64,000 bases of DNA, from positions 4,526,001 to 4,590,000 of the forward strand of contig OY979721.1 in NCBI GenBank assembly GCA_963855995.1, written 5' to 3'. The position numbers and the translations under genes are program-made. Under the pieces are notes generated by a model, which did not search any database, had not been told where the DNA came from, and saw only the letters and a list, made by a program, of their open reading frames with translations. Of this stretch, positions 12,401-27,400 are shown one piece after another; positions within the stretch are counted from its first letter, which is position 1; each line of letters begins with the position of its first letter. The DNA comes from Muricea muricata (taxonomy: Eukaryota; Cnidaria; Anthozoa; Malacalcyonacea; Plexauridae).

Positions 12401-15400
12401 TAATAATAGTGACTTTGCTTAGGTCATCTTCCATAGTAAAATTAAACATCTGAAGGTGACAATTTGAAGCAACCACCTCACGTGAAATCGGACCTACCTG
12501 AGAAATCATAATTTGTTCGTCATCGCTCAAAATACTAGCAAGGTTCCCGCCAAATTTGCTGCAAGTTCGTGATGCTTCGTCCCAATTTTGAGCTTTGTCG
12601 GAAAGACGATAACAACCTTTGAGTGATGATAATGTGAGCTGTTTCCAGCCACTCTTCGCGTCGCAATCTGTGGAAGACAGCAGAATCTTAAAGTTAAGAA
12701 AACGTTGATACAAACACTCGCTTATCAACTCTTATTAACTTAAATACAACTCTTGTTCTCGTTTAACCAGGACATGAGAGTAAAAAACTCTCATACAAAC
12801 CCACGCTTATCTCAACTCTCATCAACTCCCATGCAACGTGCAAGAATCATTCCTACTCTCCAGTTCACGGGAACACATTCGCCAAGTGGAATACGAACCG
12901 AACACACAATAACAACAAAAAGTTCATTGATCACCAATACTCACCTCCACTTCTCTTGCATAGAAACTTGTGTTTTTCGTTACAAGGGACATCTTTCCAC
13001 TTTCCATCTTCCGAGTCCAAGATGACGCAATCAGTCTGCTTTTGATCGGTTATACTTGAAGTATCCCAGTTTGTATAGACCGTCGTACTGCCGTCCACCC
13101 AAGACCAGGTGCCATCGCTTGCCTTGTCCTGGTAACCAATCCATAGGGGAGATCTGGAGAGGCCATCGAGGAACCTTAAGAATTAAAATTTAGCACAGTG
13201 AGTTAAAACGTTTACTGGATGGGTACTAAAATGTGAAATATAGACACAGATTACACTTTATTTAGAACTAATACAATTATCCAGCATAAATAAAGTTATT
13301 TTACTTCAGCTTCCCTCCCGTTAGCACTGAGTCAATTATCAATGAGAGATGATCCTCATTAGCCTCTAGGTCAGGATGGACAGTGGTTTAAAAACTGGTA
13401 AAGCTATCTGATAAAGCATAGAAGAAAACTTGGTTTTCGGCCAACATACCGCTGTTCATAAGCATTCCTGACACTGAATAAATCGCCACCGAAGTTGATA
13501 CACGATTCACGCGCGTTTTTCCACGAGAGACGCTTGTATACCACATTATAACAGAAGGTTCCAAAGTCCCCTGATGCACCTTTCCATCCCTCATCACACT
13601 GCATGTCTAAGAATAATATGGCTTAAATGTTAATCTCAGTCTAATTTCATTAATTCTGGTAATGCATGAATCAACCAATACTGATGTCTAGTCAGGCCAG
13701 TTGTTTCTATTATTCATGAACGGTCGAGTCCAACTTCCAGCTATTGGCTGTTTACGCAAAAATGCAATGGGCACGTGATGAGATAGGTACTGATTTTTGC
13801 ATAAACCTGGACAATAACATAGATAATGAGTTCTATTTTCCAGGTAGCTAAGTGATCCTCCAAACGATGTATAATTCTACTTACTATGATCCTACAAATC
13901 AACATTACCTGGTTGGGGTCGGATTAAATTTTTCTTCAGTACTGGAACAACATAGTTTTCCTCAGGCTGATAGCCTGCATTCGGGTTGGTAGGGAATACG
14001 TTCCGTGAAACACCAGCTGGAACCGCGGGCGGACCAGCCTGATTTGATATCGGTGCCTGATTTGCAGCCGGCGCCTGGTTAGCAAAAAGCGCAAAATTGG
14101 CGGGCGGTGCCTGATTTACAGTTGGTACTTGGTTCACCATTGGTACCGGATTAGCTGGTGGTCCTTGATTTGCAGGTGGCACTTGGTTTGGCGCCTGATT
14201 TGTGGGTGTGTCGAACTGCGTGCCTTCAGGTGGAAGAGGTTGCGGGTAAGGATCTTTGGGTGAAGGAAACTAGAGCAAAAGAAATGTTAGAGAAAATAAG
14301 AGCGTCAAAATCTACTTCTCATAGTTCAGTCATGAGCCACGACAGCTTATTGTAGAATACTACCTACACTGGACCACCACGTCTGAGATATTTTTTAGGT
14401 AGTTCAGATACAAACCACGACAGCTTATTGTAACATACTGGACCTGTATCTAACGACAAATGCAACCAAGTTTACAGTATATTAATAAAAAGAAATAAAA
14501 GAAATATTTACCTGGCGAATCTGGGCATTCTGAATAGTATGTGGTGACGATTTTGTTGGGCCTAAGGCAGGAGGAATAGTATCAATAGTATTCACAATGT
14601 TAATATGTAGACAGGCTTACTGGTATTATTAATTAATAATAAAGTTATCCATAACGGCATCACTAACTTTAATGGTATATGGTATTTGAAAACGGGGCTG
14701 TGCTAATCATTCTTACTTGCAGTTGAGAGCTAAGCTAAGAGCAGTTTACATGAATCTAGATTGAGTATCATTCCTAAACGATACTTCAATCCGTGTTTAC
14801 ATAAGAGATTGAATTGAGAGTTGAAACATTAGGGTAAATAAAAATCTCACTCCATATTCAAACTCACAACCGCTACCGAGGCTCACTCCTTCACGCTTCT
14901 TGCTGGAGGAAGATACCCAGGTGAATGCTGGTCACGTGCCTCCAGAACGCCTCTGATACCACCTTATGAATGATCACGGAGCACAGCCACCATGAGCTAG
15001 CTAATCTCAACCCACCCCATCAACATTCCCTGCGAGAGGAAACCGCATTCCACAGAGAACATTAACGACTTTCGATAGAATGTTGACTAACATAGAGAAC
15101 TAATGAATGCACTAACAAAATCTTATATGTGCCACTTCATCACTTTCTCTGACTAGTGAAGGAGTACAGCTAAGGCGTAAGGATCAATTAGGAGCTTATA
15201 CCAATTCATTCTTTCAACATTCATTTTAATCAGTATCTTTATTTTCCAATAAAGAATCTTCATAGACTTTAATTGCAAATTTTCTAAGCTTCTTACATTT
15301 GATTCTTAAATATAATTTTATTGAACAACTATTTGAGCACATTTTCGAAGTTGTTGAAAAAATTCGTGTTTGTTCTTTATTAGTGAACAAAGATACTCGT

Positions 15401-18400
15401 ATAAAGCACTCGTGTCTTTATACACTGATAATGAACAGCCACTCATTTATTAAAACTTTGTTTGAGAGCATAAACTAGTAGAAACCTTCATGAAACATAA
15501 AACGTCCATTAACTGAATGTAGAGCCTCTCTCAAGCGGGTATGGTGCTAACTCCAAAGATCAGTCTTGGTAACAAAAATGAGGGAAACATGGATTATTAC
15601 TTGGTGTGTGATACTCACCTTGTGACGCTTTCGCCTTCAGTGGGCTTGGATAAGCCGTTGGAATTCCGATCTGCATATCTTGTACTGGATTGACTTTTTC
15701 TTTCAATGTATTCGTATCTTTTTGCTTATCAACCAGAGATGTTGGAGATTTTTCCGGTGCTTTATCTGCATTGCTGTACTGTGCTGTAACTGAAGCTCCT
15801 GAAAAAAACATAGGAATTTTCAGGACTGCGAAGCTTTTGGAGAAGAGCTAAACTAAACGAAATCAACTTATTTATACTGGACAGTTCTATCAGTTCTAAA
15901 CTGTTCATCCTAGAGGTCCAGTAAGGATCATCTCTTATTGATCCGGTGTTATTACAGAAGGAAACCTAAAGTAGTCTAACTCTATTTATATTAGACAGCT
16001 CTATCAGTTTTAAACTGTTCTTTAAGTCAATAAGAAAAGCGGATGATACATACACGAGTTTGGCCCTACCTTTGACACCACCCCGCCCAAACTCTGACGT
16101 TAGCATATTAGAGGGATTATTACGATTCCCGTGATGCAACGGTGGTAGGTCAGCGTGGTTCAGTGGTGGGAGATGATAGGTATTAGTACCCTCAGGGCGA
16201 TGACTATGTACTTCGTGTAAGAGAGGTGGTAATAGATGAGGGGCATTTTTTACCACAGGTGCGCCATGTAAGAGAGGAGGTAACGCTTGTGGAGTGTTCT
16301 TGGTAACTACGGAATAGAATGAAACTACTGCACACCTCCGAGGACGCGTTCACAACAGACTGGTAGCAAGCTTGTCAGCAAGTTTTAACAATGTTGCTAT
16401 TGTATCAAGTTGTTACAAGATTGTCACTTACCACTTGCCAAAAGTTTTAACAATGTTGCTAATGTATCAAGTGGCTACAAGGTTGTCATTCAAATTGTCA
16501 ACAAGATGTGTTCACAACAGGCATGTAGCAAGCTGTTCAACAACAGGTCTGTTGGAAGAAGCTGCCACAAGCAGTGTGAACGCATCCTCTTGACAAGTTG
16601 TTGGAACAGCATTGTTACGAGTTTGTAGCAGGTTTGCTACGACTTGTTCGTTTTTACGTATGATCAGAAACAACAAGAATGGGGCGAGAAATGTAGAAGA
16701 ATTTCTATCAACGGTCTATTCGCTAACTGAATTTAAAGTAAGTACGCCCATTAAGTACAACCTTTACGATTACCTTCAGCCGCCAAAACAACTAAGTATC
16801 AGTGCAGTTTTAGGTATAACGGAGTATCTGCTTCATATAATTTCCCGCTACATGTTCGAAATATAAGCAAACCCAAAGGTTTACGATCAGAGTAAAACAT
16901 TACTTAAAATCAATTTTTACATGGACAGTACTGGACATCTTTAAAATTTCTCTTTCCATGTATGTTTTGTAAATATATATTTTTATTAGTTATAGAAGAC
17001 AGTTATGCTAGATTATTAAACTAGCAATTATGCAAATAAAATGTCCCTGTATAAATATTAAATAAATTCAAATTCAAATTTCCCCTTCTCTCTTATGCCT
17101 TTTTTACGAAACGAAGCAACGCGTTTGACACATTTTGAAAATAAATTGAATTTATGAAAATCAACGTTAAAATCATATATTTACAACTTTCAATTAGTTA
17201 TTAGTTTTAGCGTTCACGAAATAATTCATTTAAGCTATCTATAAATCTTCGCAAGCTAGACTAATATATATTGTCATTGGCATCAGAGGATGAACATATG
17301 ACACACTCCTCCTACATTTCCATCGAAAACAAATCACAGAAAATATTCTTAAAGTTCAATTGTTTATCCTTAGATGCAAACGACTCACAAAAATTGGAAA
17401 AAGACATTGTTTGATATGAACGATAGTTTTCCAATCTACAGAGACGCTTATTCACTGATTAGCCCAAAGACATGCGAGTTCGTGTGTCTACGCGCGTATA
17501 ACACGGGATCTTGGAGACTTCCACGCGAGTTTAGTCCTTATGATGAGCCTGTCTGTTCACTCGATTAACTAGAACGAAGAGAATGCGTGATTTAGAATGA
17601 CGTCATCATCGCATCCCCAAGAATGTTGATAGTGTGTGCAATAGTATTTAAGTTACATGACGTATGTCCACGCTGATTACTGTTTGATAAATTGCAGGCG
17701 CGTATTATGTCTTGTATGTGACGTCACCAGTCAGGTGAACATGACGTCTACGTTAACTGTCTATGTAGCGCGTTATGTGAAAATTTATGGTGTAGAAATT
17801 CTGTAATGTTTTGACCAAATTAGTTTTTTTTAACGAACTGAATGTCTTGGGCTAATTCAGCAAACAAGCGCATCTATTTCTGCCCAATAAACGTTGAAAC
17901 GACACAAGTCTTAAATAGTGTTAAACATTTGTCACAGTCAAAATTTTAGGTCCTGTTAGTCTTGTTAAGTTCGTTTTCATTGATTCAAAAATACGTTAGT
18001 TTGTTAGTTTTACGGTCGTTATGTGTTAGTAATCTCAATATGAATGTTGACGTATCGTGTTCAAAAGTAAGTTTAATACCATCACAAAATTCGCAACAAA
18101 AGATTATCTTTGTGTTTTCTGCAAAGTGGTTTAACCTAATAACTAAGTTGACTGTTTTTGGCATCAACTTATATTCATTTTTAAACTGATTCAGATTTCC
18201 ACAAGCTATTAATGTCTTAGTCAGCGCATCCAGGTCTCACAGTATCACAAGTTTTTCTCATTTAAGAAGTCTCGTTATGCCTAATGTCTATAATTTTGCA
18301 GTTGATTCAGCTTTCAAGTTTTGAACATTTTTTACTCAAATGTTTCAGTCTGTTGTTAGACGTTCTAGACTTTTTCCTTGTTTAAAGTTGTAAAATGTAG

Positions 18401-18408
18401 CAATAGTT

Positions 18409-18445
<37 letters not shown>

Positions 18446-21400
18446 ATATGACACACGTTATATTGTGCAGAATTAGCTGGCTTTATCAACATTCTTGAGA
18501 ATGAGGTTAATTATATTAATTTCAACTTATTAGTTTAACATATATTTTTAGTTAGATATTAGTGTAACGATAACAAAAAATCAGGATTATGAAATAGACA
18601 CGGCAAAAAATTATAACTTGTTCAAGGGTTAATAAAAACAGCATTGACTAATGTTGTGCTGCCCCCATAGTCCAATGTTTTCAATAATATTGTTTAGCAT
18701 TGTTACACCTGACTGCAGGCTGAACAATATTTTTCAACATTGTTGGCAACTATGAACAAATGGACAATGTGGGCAACGAAACATTGAGAGCAGTAAAATG
18801 AAAAGATTGCATAATATATACTGATATTGTATATTCCCCTTCCCCACAATCAGGTCTACTGCAAGAGAAAATCTTTGCATTATGGGAGCCCTGGGGGTAA
18901 GGGGAGTAAAAATGAACCTTACTACGATTGTTAGTTATGCAAAGAATTCAAGATTCTTACCTTTGCTACGAGAGTCAACCTGCTCAAGAGAAGCTGTTGG
19001 GTCTGCAGCCTGGTTGGACTGTAGGAAGTTGGCGTTCTCAGCTAAAACGAAATCAGTAAATTCTTATGCCTTGTTTACGGTAAAATATGTTTGCCAGTGG
19101 CATGTTCTCTTCCACAATAAAATGAATGTTAACGTATAGAGTTGAGTTAACGCACACGTTGCAGCAAGTCTGCTGCAGGTTTGTTACATTGCTGTCAGGT
19201 TTGTTACATACATTGCCGATTCCAGTGTGCATCGCTTGCTCCGGCTTGATGATAACAAGCCTGCTGCAAGTTGTGGACAGGCTTGATGCAAGTTGACTCT
19301 GATAATGTTTTATCCACAAGCTTGATGCAAGTTGTTTCCACAAGTAATACAGTAAGTTGCATCATGCCTGTAGTATCGAGACATTAGTCGCTGTGTAGTA
19401 ACCTACCTCCTGGAAACTGTTGTAGCTGAGGTTGTGGAACTTCCGCTCTCACTGTGCCTTGCTCACTGGTAGGACTTAGTGTGGTGGACTTGTACTGAGT
19501 CACTTGGGCAGCCAGCGCTTCTGGACCTGTTTGCATTTGTGGAACTACCGCTGGGCGAACCACGTTATTTCGAGCTGGGGCTAAAATCGCACACGTGAAA
19601 CAAATAAAATTCAAAACGAATTTGGCTTTCCCAAGTTTGACCGCAAACTCTCATCCATTTTCATGTACCCTCTTCAATTCTTATGTAGCCTCTTCGACTT
19701 CCATGTACCCTTACTCATTTTGATGTCTTTATCCACTCACATACCCTCATCTATTCTGATGTATCCTCAGCGATTCCCACCTACCCTCATCAACTCCCAT
19801 CTATTCTGATGTACCAACTCTTAAGTTGGTTCAAATTTCAACGAAAATTGATTGGAGTTGAATTTGTAGCAAATTACAAAGCGGTTACAACAAGATGAAA
19901 ATGCTTAAAATTCCAGACAGGATTTTACTCAACACATTATATTAATCATTAATCAGTGAACATCGTCCTCGTTTGACCAAAGCACGAGTATTGACAAAAA
20001 TTCTGGCAATTTGGTCAAGCAAATTTTAAATCATTATTTACTTTCTTGGAAATAGATTGATTTTCGGGTCCAAAAGATGAAAATATTTGCATAGCATTAT
20101 CAAATTGTCAGGCCGGCCTCTCTCTCTCTCTCTACAAGCAAACTCACGTTGGTTTTTATCCTGCTAAGCTACTTTATTATAAGTGGATCTATGTTTTCGT
20201 ACCTCGCTGTGGCGTTTTAGGAATACTGTTCCTCTTCTTCGCGAGTACATCAAACCATTGACTTTTGGTACGAAGTTGAATCGGCCTTGAAAAACTATCA
20301 GGAACGTACGCAATACCATTCTTGCTGGCGATTGGCTTCATTGAAGATCCAGGAATCATATTACGAAGATATTCGTACGGATCTGATGCTTTCTTAGAAA
20401 TGTGGTCGCGCCTTAGAATCTCTGTAAGTGTCTTGTTGTATTGCTGTTCGGAAGAGTCTGGATTTTGAGGAATCTCAGATTTCTTCGATAAAGTTCCTGA
20501 AAGGTAGGAATTTTTTATACAAGGGATCTGTGTTTGTGAACAATCGAACTGTTAAAAGTAAAACTGTACTTTCTAAAAATCTAGTAATCGTCTCTTGTTG
20601 ATCCAGTGTTGTTACAGAAGGAAGCCTACAATAAACTAACTTTATTTATTCTGAATAGCTCTATCAGTTCTAAACTGTTTTTCTCAAGAGATCCAGTAAG
20701 AATCTTCTCTTATTATCTAGTTATATAGCAGTAGAAGATCTAGACTAAACTAGCTTTTTATTTATAGGGAAAAGCTCTTTCCTAGAGGCACAGTAAGGGT
20801 GGTATATTATTGACGAAGTGCAGAAGAGCGTCTAAATTGAGCTTCGTTTATCCTGGATAGCTTTATTTATCAATTCGTAATAGTTCTTTTCAGAGGTTTA
20901 CTAAGGATCATCTCTAATGGACTCAGACTCTATTCATAACGGATAGCTTTATCTCTTCTAAATAGTTCTTTCAAGCGGTCCAATTGGGAACACCTTATCT
21001 TTTTTTATCCAAATATTCAGACTACTCATCTCTCTTTAATCTCTCACATTCCACCATTTAACAACAAAATACATACCCTCATTTGTCTCGTCCTGCTCAG
21101 CAGCAGGCTTGTTGGGATCATTGATGTAGAAGGGATAGTTAAACATGGCGGGTGGAGCGTAATTCTTGAACTCGGGTATTTTACTTCTGAGATAGGTTTC
21201 TGCCTCTTGATAAGCTTTGTTCGCCCATTGCTCGTCAGACTATTCAAAAAAAACATTAACAATCTGCATGTTCATATACAGCTCTATCAGTTCTTAACTG
21301 TTCTTCCTAGAAGTCTAGTAAAGACAATCTTTTATGATTTTTGTTGATCCAGGGTTACTTCAGGAGAAAACAAACTAAAGTAACTTTATTTATATTAGGT

Positions 21401-24400
21401 AGGTTTATCAGTTGTAAAATGTTGTTCCTAGAGGTCAAGTAAAGACCATCTCTTATAGGTTACGTCAGGAGGAAACCTAAACTTTATTGATACTGGATTC
21501 ATCCATCAGTTTTAAACTGTTCTTCCTAAAAATCACGTGAGGATCATGTCTTATTGCTCCAATGTTACTGCAGGAGACTAACTCGACTTATACTGGACAA
21601 CTCTATCGGTTTGCCTAGAGGATTAGAATCGATCATATCTAATTGATCAAGTGTTACTAGAGGGGAAACCTAAACTAAAACAACTTTATTTTATCCTGTT
21701 TTTCCTAGAGGTCGCGTACAAGTCACATTTTTTTAATGTCATGGAGATTGCATTTCCGTAATCTCACGACCGAAGACTACTAACCTTCGTGTACTGTGCG
21801 TTGTTTGGATTCATTGCGATTTTATCCCGTTTGTTGTTTTGGTTAGAATAGAAACTTTTCAAGGAATCACCAGAGTTCTTCTCGGAGCGCAGTCGTTCCT
21901 TGATGGGGACTGGGATATCAGATTTCTTGGATTGTTGTGCAACGAATTCTTTTCAGAGAAAGACAAGAAAGAATTTATAGCTGCTGATTTTAAACACCAC
22001 GGAGTAAGAAAAAACCCTTCGCAGCAAAGCAGAAATTTACTAAACAATACAATAAGATAGATCACCTGGATCTACTGTAGTTCAAAAGTTGTGTCCATAA
22101 ATTTTACTTTTTCACAAAAACAAACACAGCCTGCAGTCTGTGTAAAATCGATATCAACAAATAATTCATATGTATGAAATGTTAAGTTTGTTTACGACAG
22201 CAAAAAGGTGAAAAAATCATGTTTGTCTCGCTGTTCTGGTTGTGTTTAAATAAATAAAAAGCCTGATTGACTTGCATTCACGACCCAACGTTTCAACATT
22301 CCCGTCTAGTTTCTTTATCTGGGAATGATCTCATGTTATATCTCATATTCTCGAGAAAGCTTTTTGCCAGAGTGGATGTGATGATGAGCAATACCTCCAG
22401 CTTGTTTTATAAACAACGCGAGCTCTCAAGTATACAAGGGGTTGCATTGCAACATCACAGATTTTATGCTCAGGGACAACCTGGAGAATTACGTATTTCC
22501 GATCCAATAGAAACTTTAAAAAGAGATTTGGTGTCCACATTTTTAAAAACAAACTGTGAATATATCTACTCAGCAGCGAAGCCGACTATTTAGTAGTGCT
22601 GTGTAAATTTAAATATTATCACAATTCATTTCTTTAGAAATTAATTTCTTATACGGTCTATAAACATAGAAAAATTTGCATCTGCATGACCAGCTGTCGT
22701 CGTGCTGGCTTCGCCACTGAATCTACTGTCATGTTATATTGCTTATCCAAATTAATCCCTCTTTCCACCTAATTCTATCTGTTCTGCATTTTTATCTGTT
22801 ATCATCTATGTATGTTTGTAATTAACACGCCCTCGTGGATGTCAGTGTATGTTGACGTGTGATTTTTAAATAAAGTTTATCATCACAATCATTATCATCA
22901 GATACCTCTGATGGTGACACTAGACTGGGCTGTTAAAAAGTTGTGTCGTGAATGCAATTCGATCGTGCTCTGTATTCATTAAAACATAACCAGTGTACAG
23001 CGAAACATAAACTCGTATGCAGTTAATACCTTTCTTTGCGCTGTCTAAAGCTTCTCCAAACAGTTTCTTGGCCACATTACGATACAACGAAACATAGCGG
23101 GCGATGTCCTTGAGATCAATTTTTGGATAAGCCGCCGGTAGATCAGAATGTGGCTGAGGGATCTCATCTTTCTTGGACTTCTGCTCGCTGAACAATTCTT
23201 GCTCTGCCAAATCTGAAAGGTAGAAAATAAGTTGTCAAAAAGAGCATCAAAATATCAGATATTCTGGACGAGGTTAGCTGAAATAAAGTTTTATCTACTT
23301 AGCTAGCTATCTCTACTCGTTATAGCAAGGAAATCTAATCCAAAAAACCTAATAGTAGCGTCCCACATAGTGGATAGCTCTATCAGTTCTAAACTGGTCT
23401 TCCTAGAGGTCCAGTAAGGATCATCTCTTATTGATCCAGTGTTACTACCGGAGGAAACCCAAACTAAACTAGCTTTATTTATACTGAATAGCTCCATCAG
23501 TTCTAAACTGTTCTTTTTAGAGGTCCAGTAAGGATAATCTGTTATTGATTCAGTGTTACCACGTGTGGAAACCTACACTGAACTAACTTTATTTATACTG
23601 GATAGCTCTGTCAGTTCTAAACTGTTCTTCTTTGAGTTCCAGTAAGGATCATCGCTTATTGGTCAGTCCATAACAATCCACAACTGTACCTTTAGCTAAT
23701 TGATCACTCTCCTCTTCTTTTTTTCTATCCTCACTATCGCTTTGAGATCCGTCTTCCTTCTTGTCGTCCTCATCGTCATCAGTCTCAAATTCGTCTGCTG
23801 TAGGCGGAAGGTCTTCGTCTTTCCCAGAACCTTTCTCAGAACCTTTTGCAGAACCTGCGGATCCTGGACTCGAAGCTTTGTCTTTCTGGTCTTTCTCAGA
23901 ACTTGAAGCCTTCTCGTCTTTTGAATCTACAAGACGAAAAAAACGGTTTAATTAACAAAAAGAGAAGACGCTCTGTTGTTGATGTGGTTTGTCAACCACA
24001 GTCTACGCTAGGATTTCCCATTTTCACCGTGTTTTGAAAGCACCAGGAGAGCGCACTTTGAGTGTCAAGTGCCAACGGCAAGGGCGTGCCAGAGGGGGGG
24101 GGGAGAGAAATAGGTCGGGCGGAAAATTTTTAAAATACGAGTTTCTAAAATGGTATTTCTGGCATTTTGAAAACACATTTTGGAGGACAGACTTGTGTAA
24201 AAGAGCTTGATGAGTGGTGCACTATTTTTGAATTTTGATAATACGCACATACACGAAACTTTACTATCTAGTTGTGCACTTTTGAACAAATAATGCTGAA
24301 CCAACACGGCTTTATATAAAAAGACATATAGAATAAACTGCTGTTTTATTTATGCACTTCTAAAAGTCCGTTTCTTTCAAGCTACTGTTGATCTAGACAA

Positions 24401-27400
24401 GATTCCTAAAGAAAAATATACCCAGTTTACTAACAAGCTGATGGGAAACTACTTTCGAATTTTACGTAAACACAGCATATCATACACATGCCAATTCAAG
24501 CCATAATATACATTAGAACACCCCCCCCCCCCCTATACCCCTCTCCCCCCATCAACTACAGCTCCTCCGGCAGGAATGGAACCTGCACCCATGCATCGAG
24601 AGGACGTAAGATAGAAACCTGTCAAGCTTGAGATCCGAGGGACTTGTTAAACGTGTTCATTAAGTTACACCAAGTCTGCTGCGGGCTTGTTGGCTTGCGG
24701 TCATCAAGCCGATATCAAGATGCCTTCGCTTCGCTTGCTTTGGCTTGATGATGACAAGTCTGCTGCAAGTTGTCAACAGGCTTGAGGCAAGTTGATTGTC
24801 AAAACTTCTTATCCACAAGCTGCATACAAAGTTGTTTTAACAAGTTCATGCAGCAAGTCTGCAAATATCAGTGTCACTTGATGACAAACTTGCATTAAGT
24901 CGGTAAAATGCACAACTTGGATCAAGTCTGTTGAGAGTTCCAAACACTTTTCAAATATCTTTTCCTTACCTGAGCTGCCATTGTCGCTGCCAGACGAGAG
25001 ATCACCCAAGCCGTCGTCATCATCATCATCATCTTCGTCATCATTCTGCTTAGCTGACTCAGCCTTCTTATCATCCTTATTGTCTTCGTCACTATCCGAC
25101 TCTTTCTTTCCTGCTTGAGTAAAAGTGAGAAAGAATGCAGTTAAGAATCGATGTACTTTGTTACAACGTTTAAACTTGGACTAAAATAGGTTGATACGTT
25201 GATAGCATGATGTCAACGTTATTCCGACGTCGTTTCAAACTAACGCTATAGTTGTCTAACGTTGCATGACATTAACAAATAGACATTGACAAAACGTCAG
25301 TGTTTTATTGCATGACGTCGATTCAGACTGCATGAATAAAGATATTCTAGAAACAGTAAACCAGAAATCAACAGTGTTCTCAAGTTATCAAAGCAACTAA
25401 TTGCTTCCCATTGTTTGTTTGTTTGTATATACGGTATGGTCCCTCATATTTCTGAACGTCCTCTTGTACAGTTGGTTACGACTAATTAAGTTGCTTCAAT
25501 GTTTGCATGTTCATTATAAATCAAAGTATAACTTTGAGAAGATCCGAGCTTACGAATTGAAAGCTTTGCGATGGTAAATTTACGTATTGTTTCTACAAAA
25601 TGTTATTGTAACTACGTATACCTCGATCCCTACAAAAATCTGAGCATGCTTGTAATAATTAGTTTGGTTTGACGATGAATTTGAACACAACTAGTTGACA
25701 ACTTGTTTGCAACTTCGTACAAGATTGTAAGATTTTTATGTATACAAATGGCTTTCGAACAACGGACCGCAATGCTACGATACCTTTATCATCAGACTTC
25801 TTTTCATCATCTTTATCATCATCTTTATCATCAGCTTTCTTGCCTTCGCCATCTTCATCATCGTCGTCATTTTTAGGACTGCCAGCGGCTTTAAACGCAT
25901 CATCATCATCATCGTCATCGTCCTCCTCATCATCAGCATCTGTTAATAATGTCAAACATATTGCACCATATACGCTTGCTTCAATTTATAATTGGCCTTT
26001 TCATTTGCATTAAAAGTTTAGTCGTTCTCTGGTTATTAAACTTTTACTAAAGCGAGCCTTCGGCTGTTAGTCTGAAACGGGGAGTGACAACGATTTACCA
26101 GGAAAGAGCAGTGGTCTACCGGATTACATATACATGCAAACAACTAATGCTGTGATTATATATAGAAAGAAAGTTATTTCCACGGGTTTAAGATCTGCAC
26201 AGCAATACAGTCTCGGATTCTTTTGCTGCATCCAAACTGTCAACTTACCGCAAAATTTGCATGATTTGCGACATTGAACTTTCATCAAAGCTTTATAATC
26301 GGTACAGTAGTGGTTCTTCGCGAACTCAGGACAACTGTCATACTTGTCCACACAAGAACCTACATAGATATTCACAAATGTACATACATTAAGAAATATC
26401 AGTTGGCGCAAGTAACTGACCGACGCCATGATATATAATTTGTAATCACTGCTAACTTACCTTCTTGGCCGTTACTAGGGAGTGCGGCTGGGGCGGCAGA
26501 TGGTGGTGTTGGAGCAGCCGCGTAGTTGTAATAACCTAGCATACATAAAACAATCGTTTAGACTTACTGCAGGGGGAAACCCAAACTGGGTAGCGCTTTC
26601 TGTTGTAAACGTTTTTTCCTAGAGGTCCACTAAGAAGCACTTCTTATTGCTCCAGTGTTACTACAGGAGGAAAGTTAAATTAAACCAAGATTGTATGTCA
26701 GTTTCAAACTGTTCTTCCTAGAGGTCCAATAAAGGATCCTGTGTATGATCCAATGTAATTACTACATTAGGAAAGCTAAACTAAACTAATTCAATTTCTA
26801 TTAAATAGCTCTATTAGTTTACCGTTTTAAACTCACCGTTGTTAGAGCTCACAGTATATTTTCCGTCACCAATTAATGACTTCATTTTCGCTTCCTCTTC
26901 CTTTCGTTTTTTGGCTGATTTAAAAATGAATTTTAGTAAATTCAATTTCTCTCTACACTAGGATTCTCTATCGGCTATTTCGATAGATTCAGTAAAGATC
27001 ATCTCTGATTGATCCAGTGTTACTACAGGAGGAAACCTAAACTAAACTAGTCTGAGCTGTTCTACCTCGAGGGCGGGAGGCCCAGTAAGGACCATCTCTA
27101 TCAGTATCACAACTAACTGTTTTCTTCTGTACTTTTTGTACGCCAATCTCTGCTGTTGCAGAGTCGTAGCACTTGCTAGAATTGTAGCGCAAGGCGTCAG
27201 CAAAAATTTTCCAAACAATATTAGCGTATGTAAGTTTACGTTAGCCATTTTAAAATTACGCGCCAAAGGCCGGCAAGTAAAATTTTGAAGCCTGGAACCT
27301 GGGTGCTAAACTAGAATATTAAAAATATAACGGAACCGATGTTCAGACTGTGCCGGCATAGTTTGAAAATGACTCCGTTTTCGTTTTACTCCATTTGGAA

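Noticed and set aside
25738..26013. Poly-Ser open frame on the plus strand
   Set aside because: Antisense of the Asp-rich exon 7 (GAT/GAC reads as ATC/GTC or TCA/TCG).
26249..26359. ShKT segment as a free toxin peptide
   Set aside because: It is an internal phase 1-1 exon of a large protein with no own signal peptide or processing sites around it.
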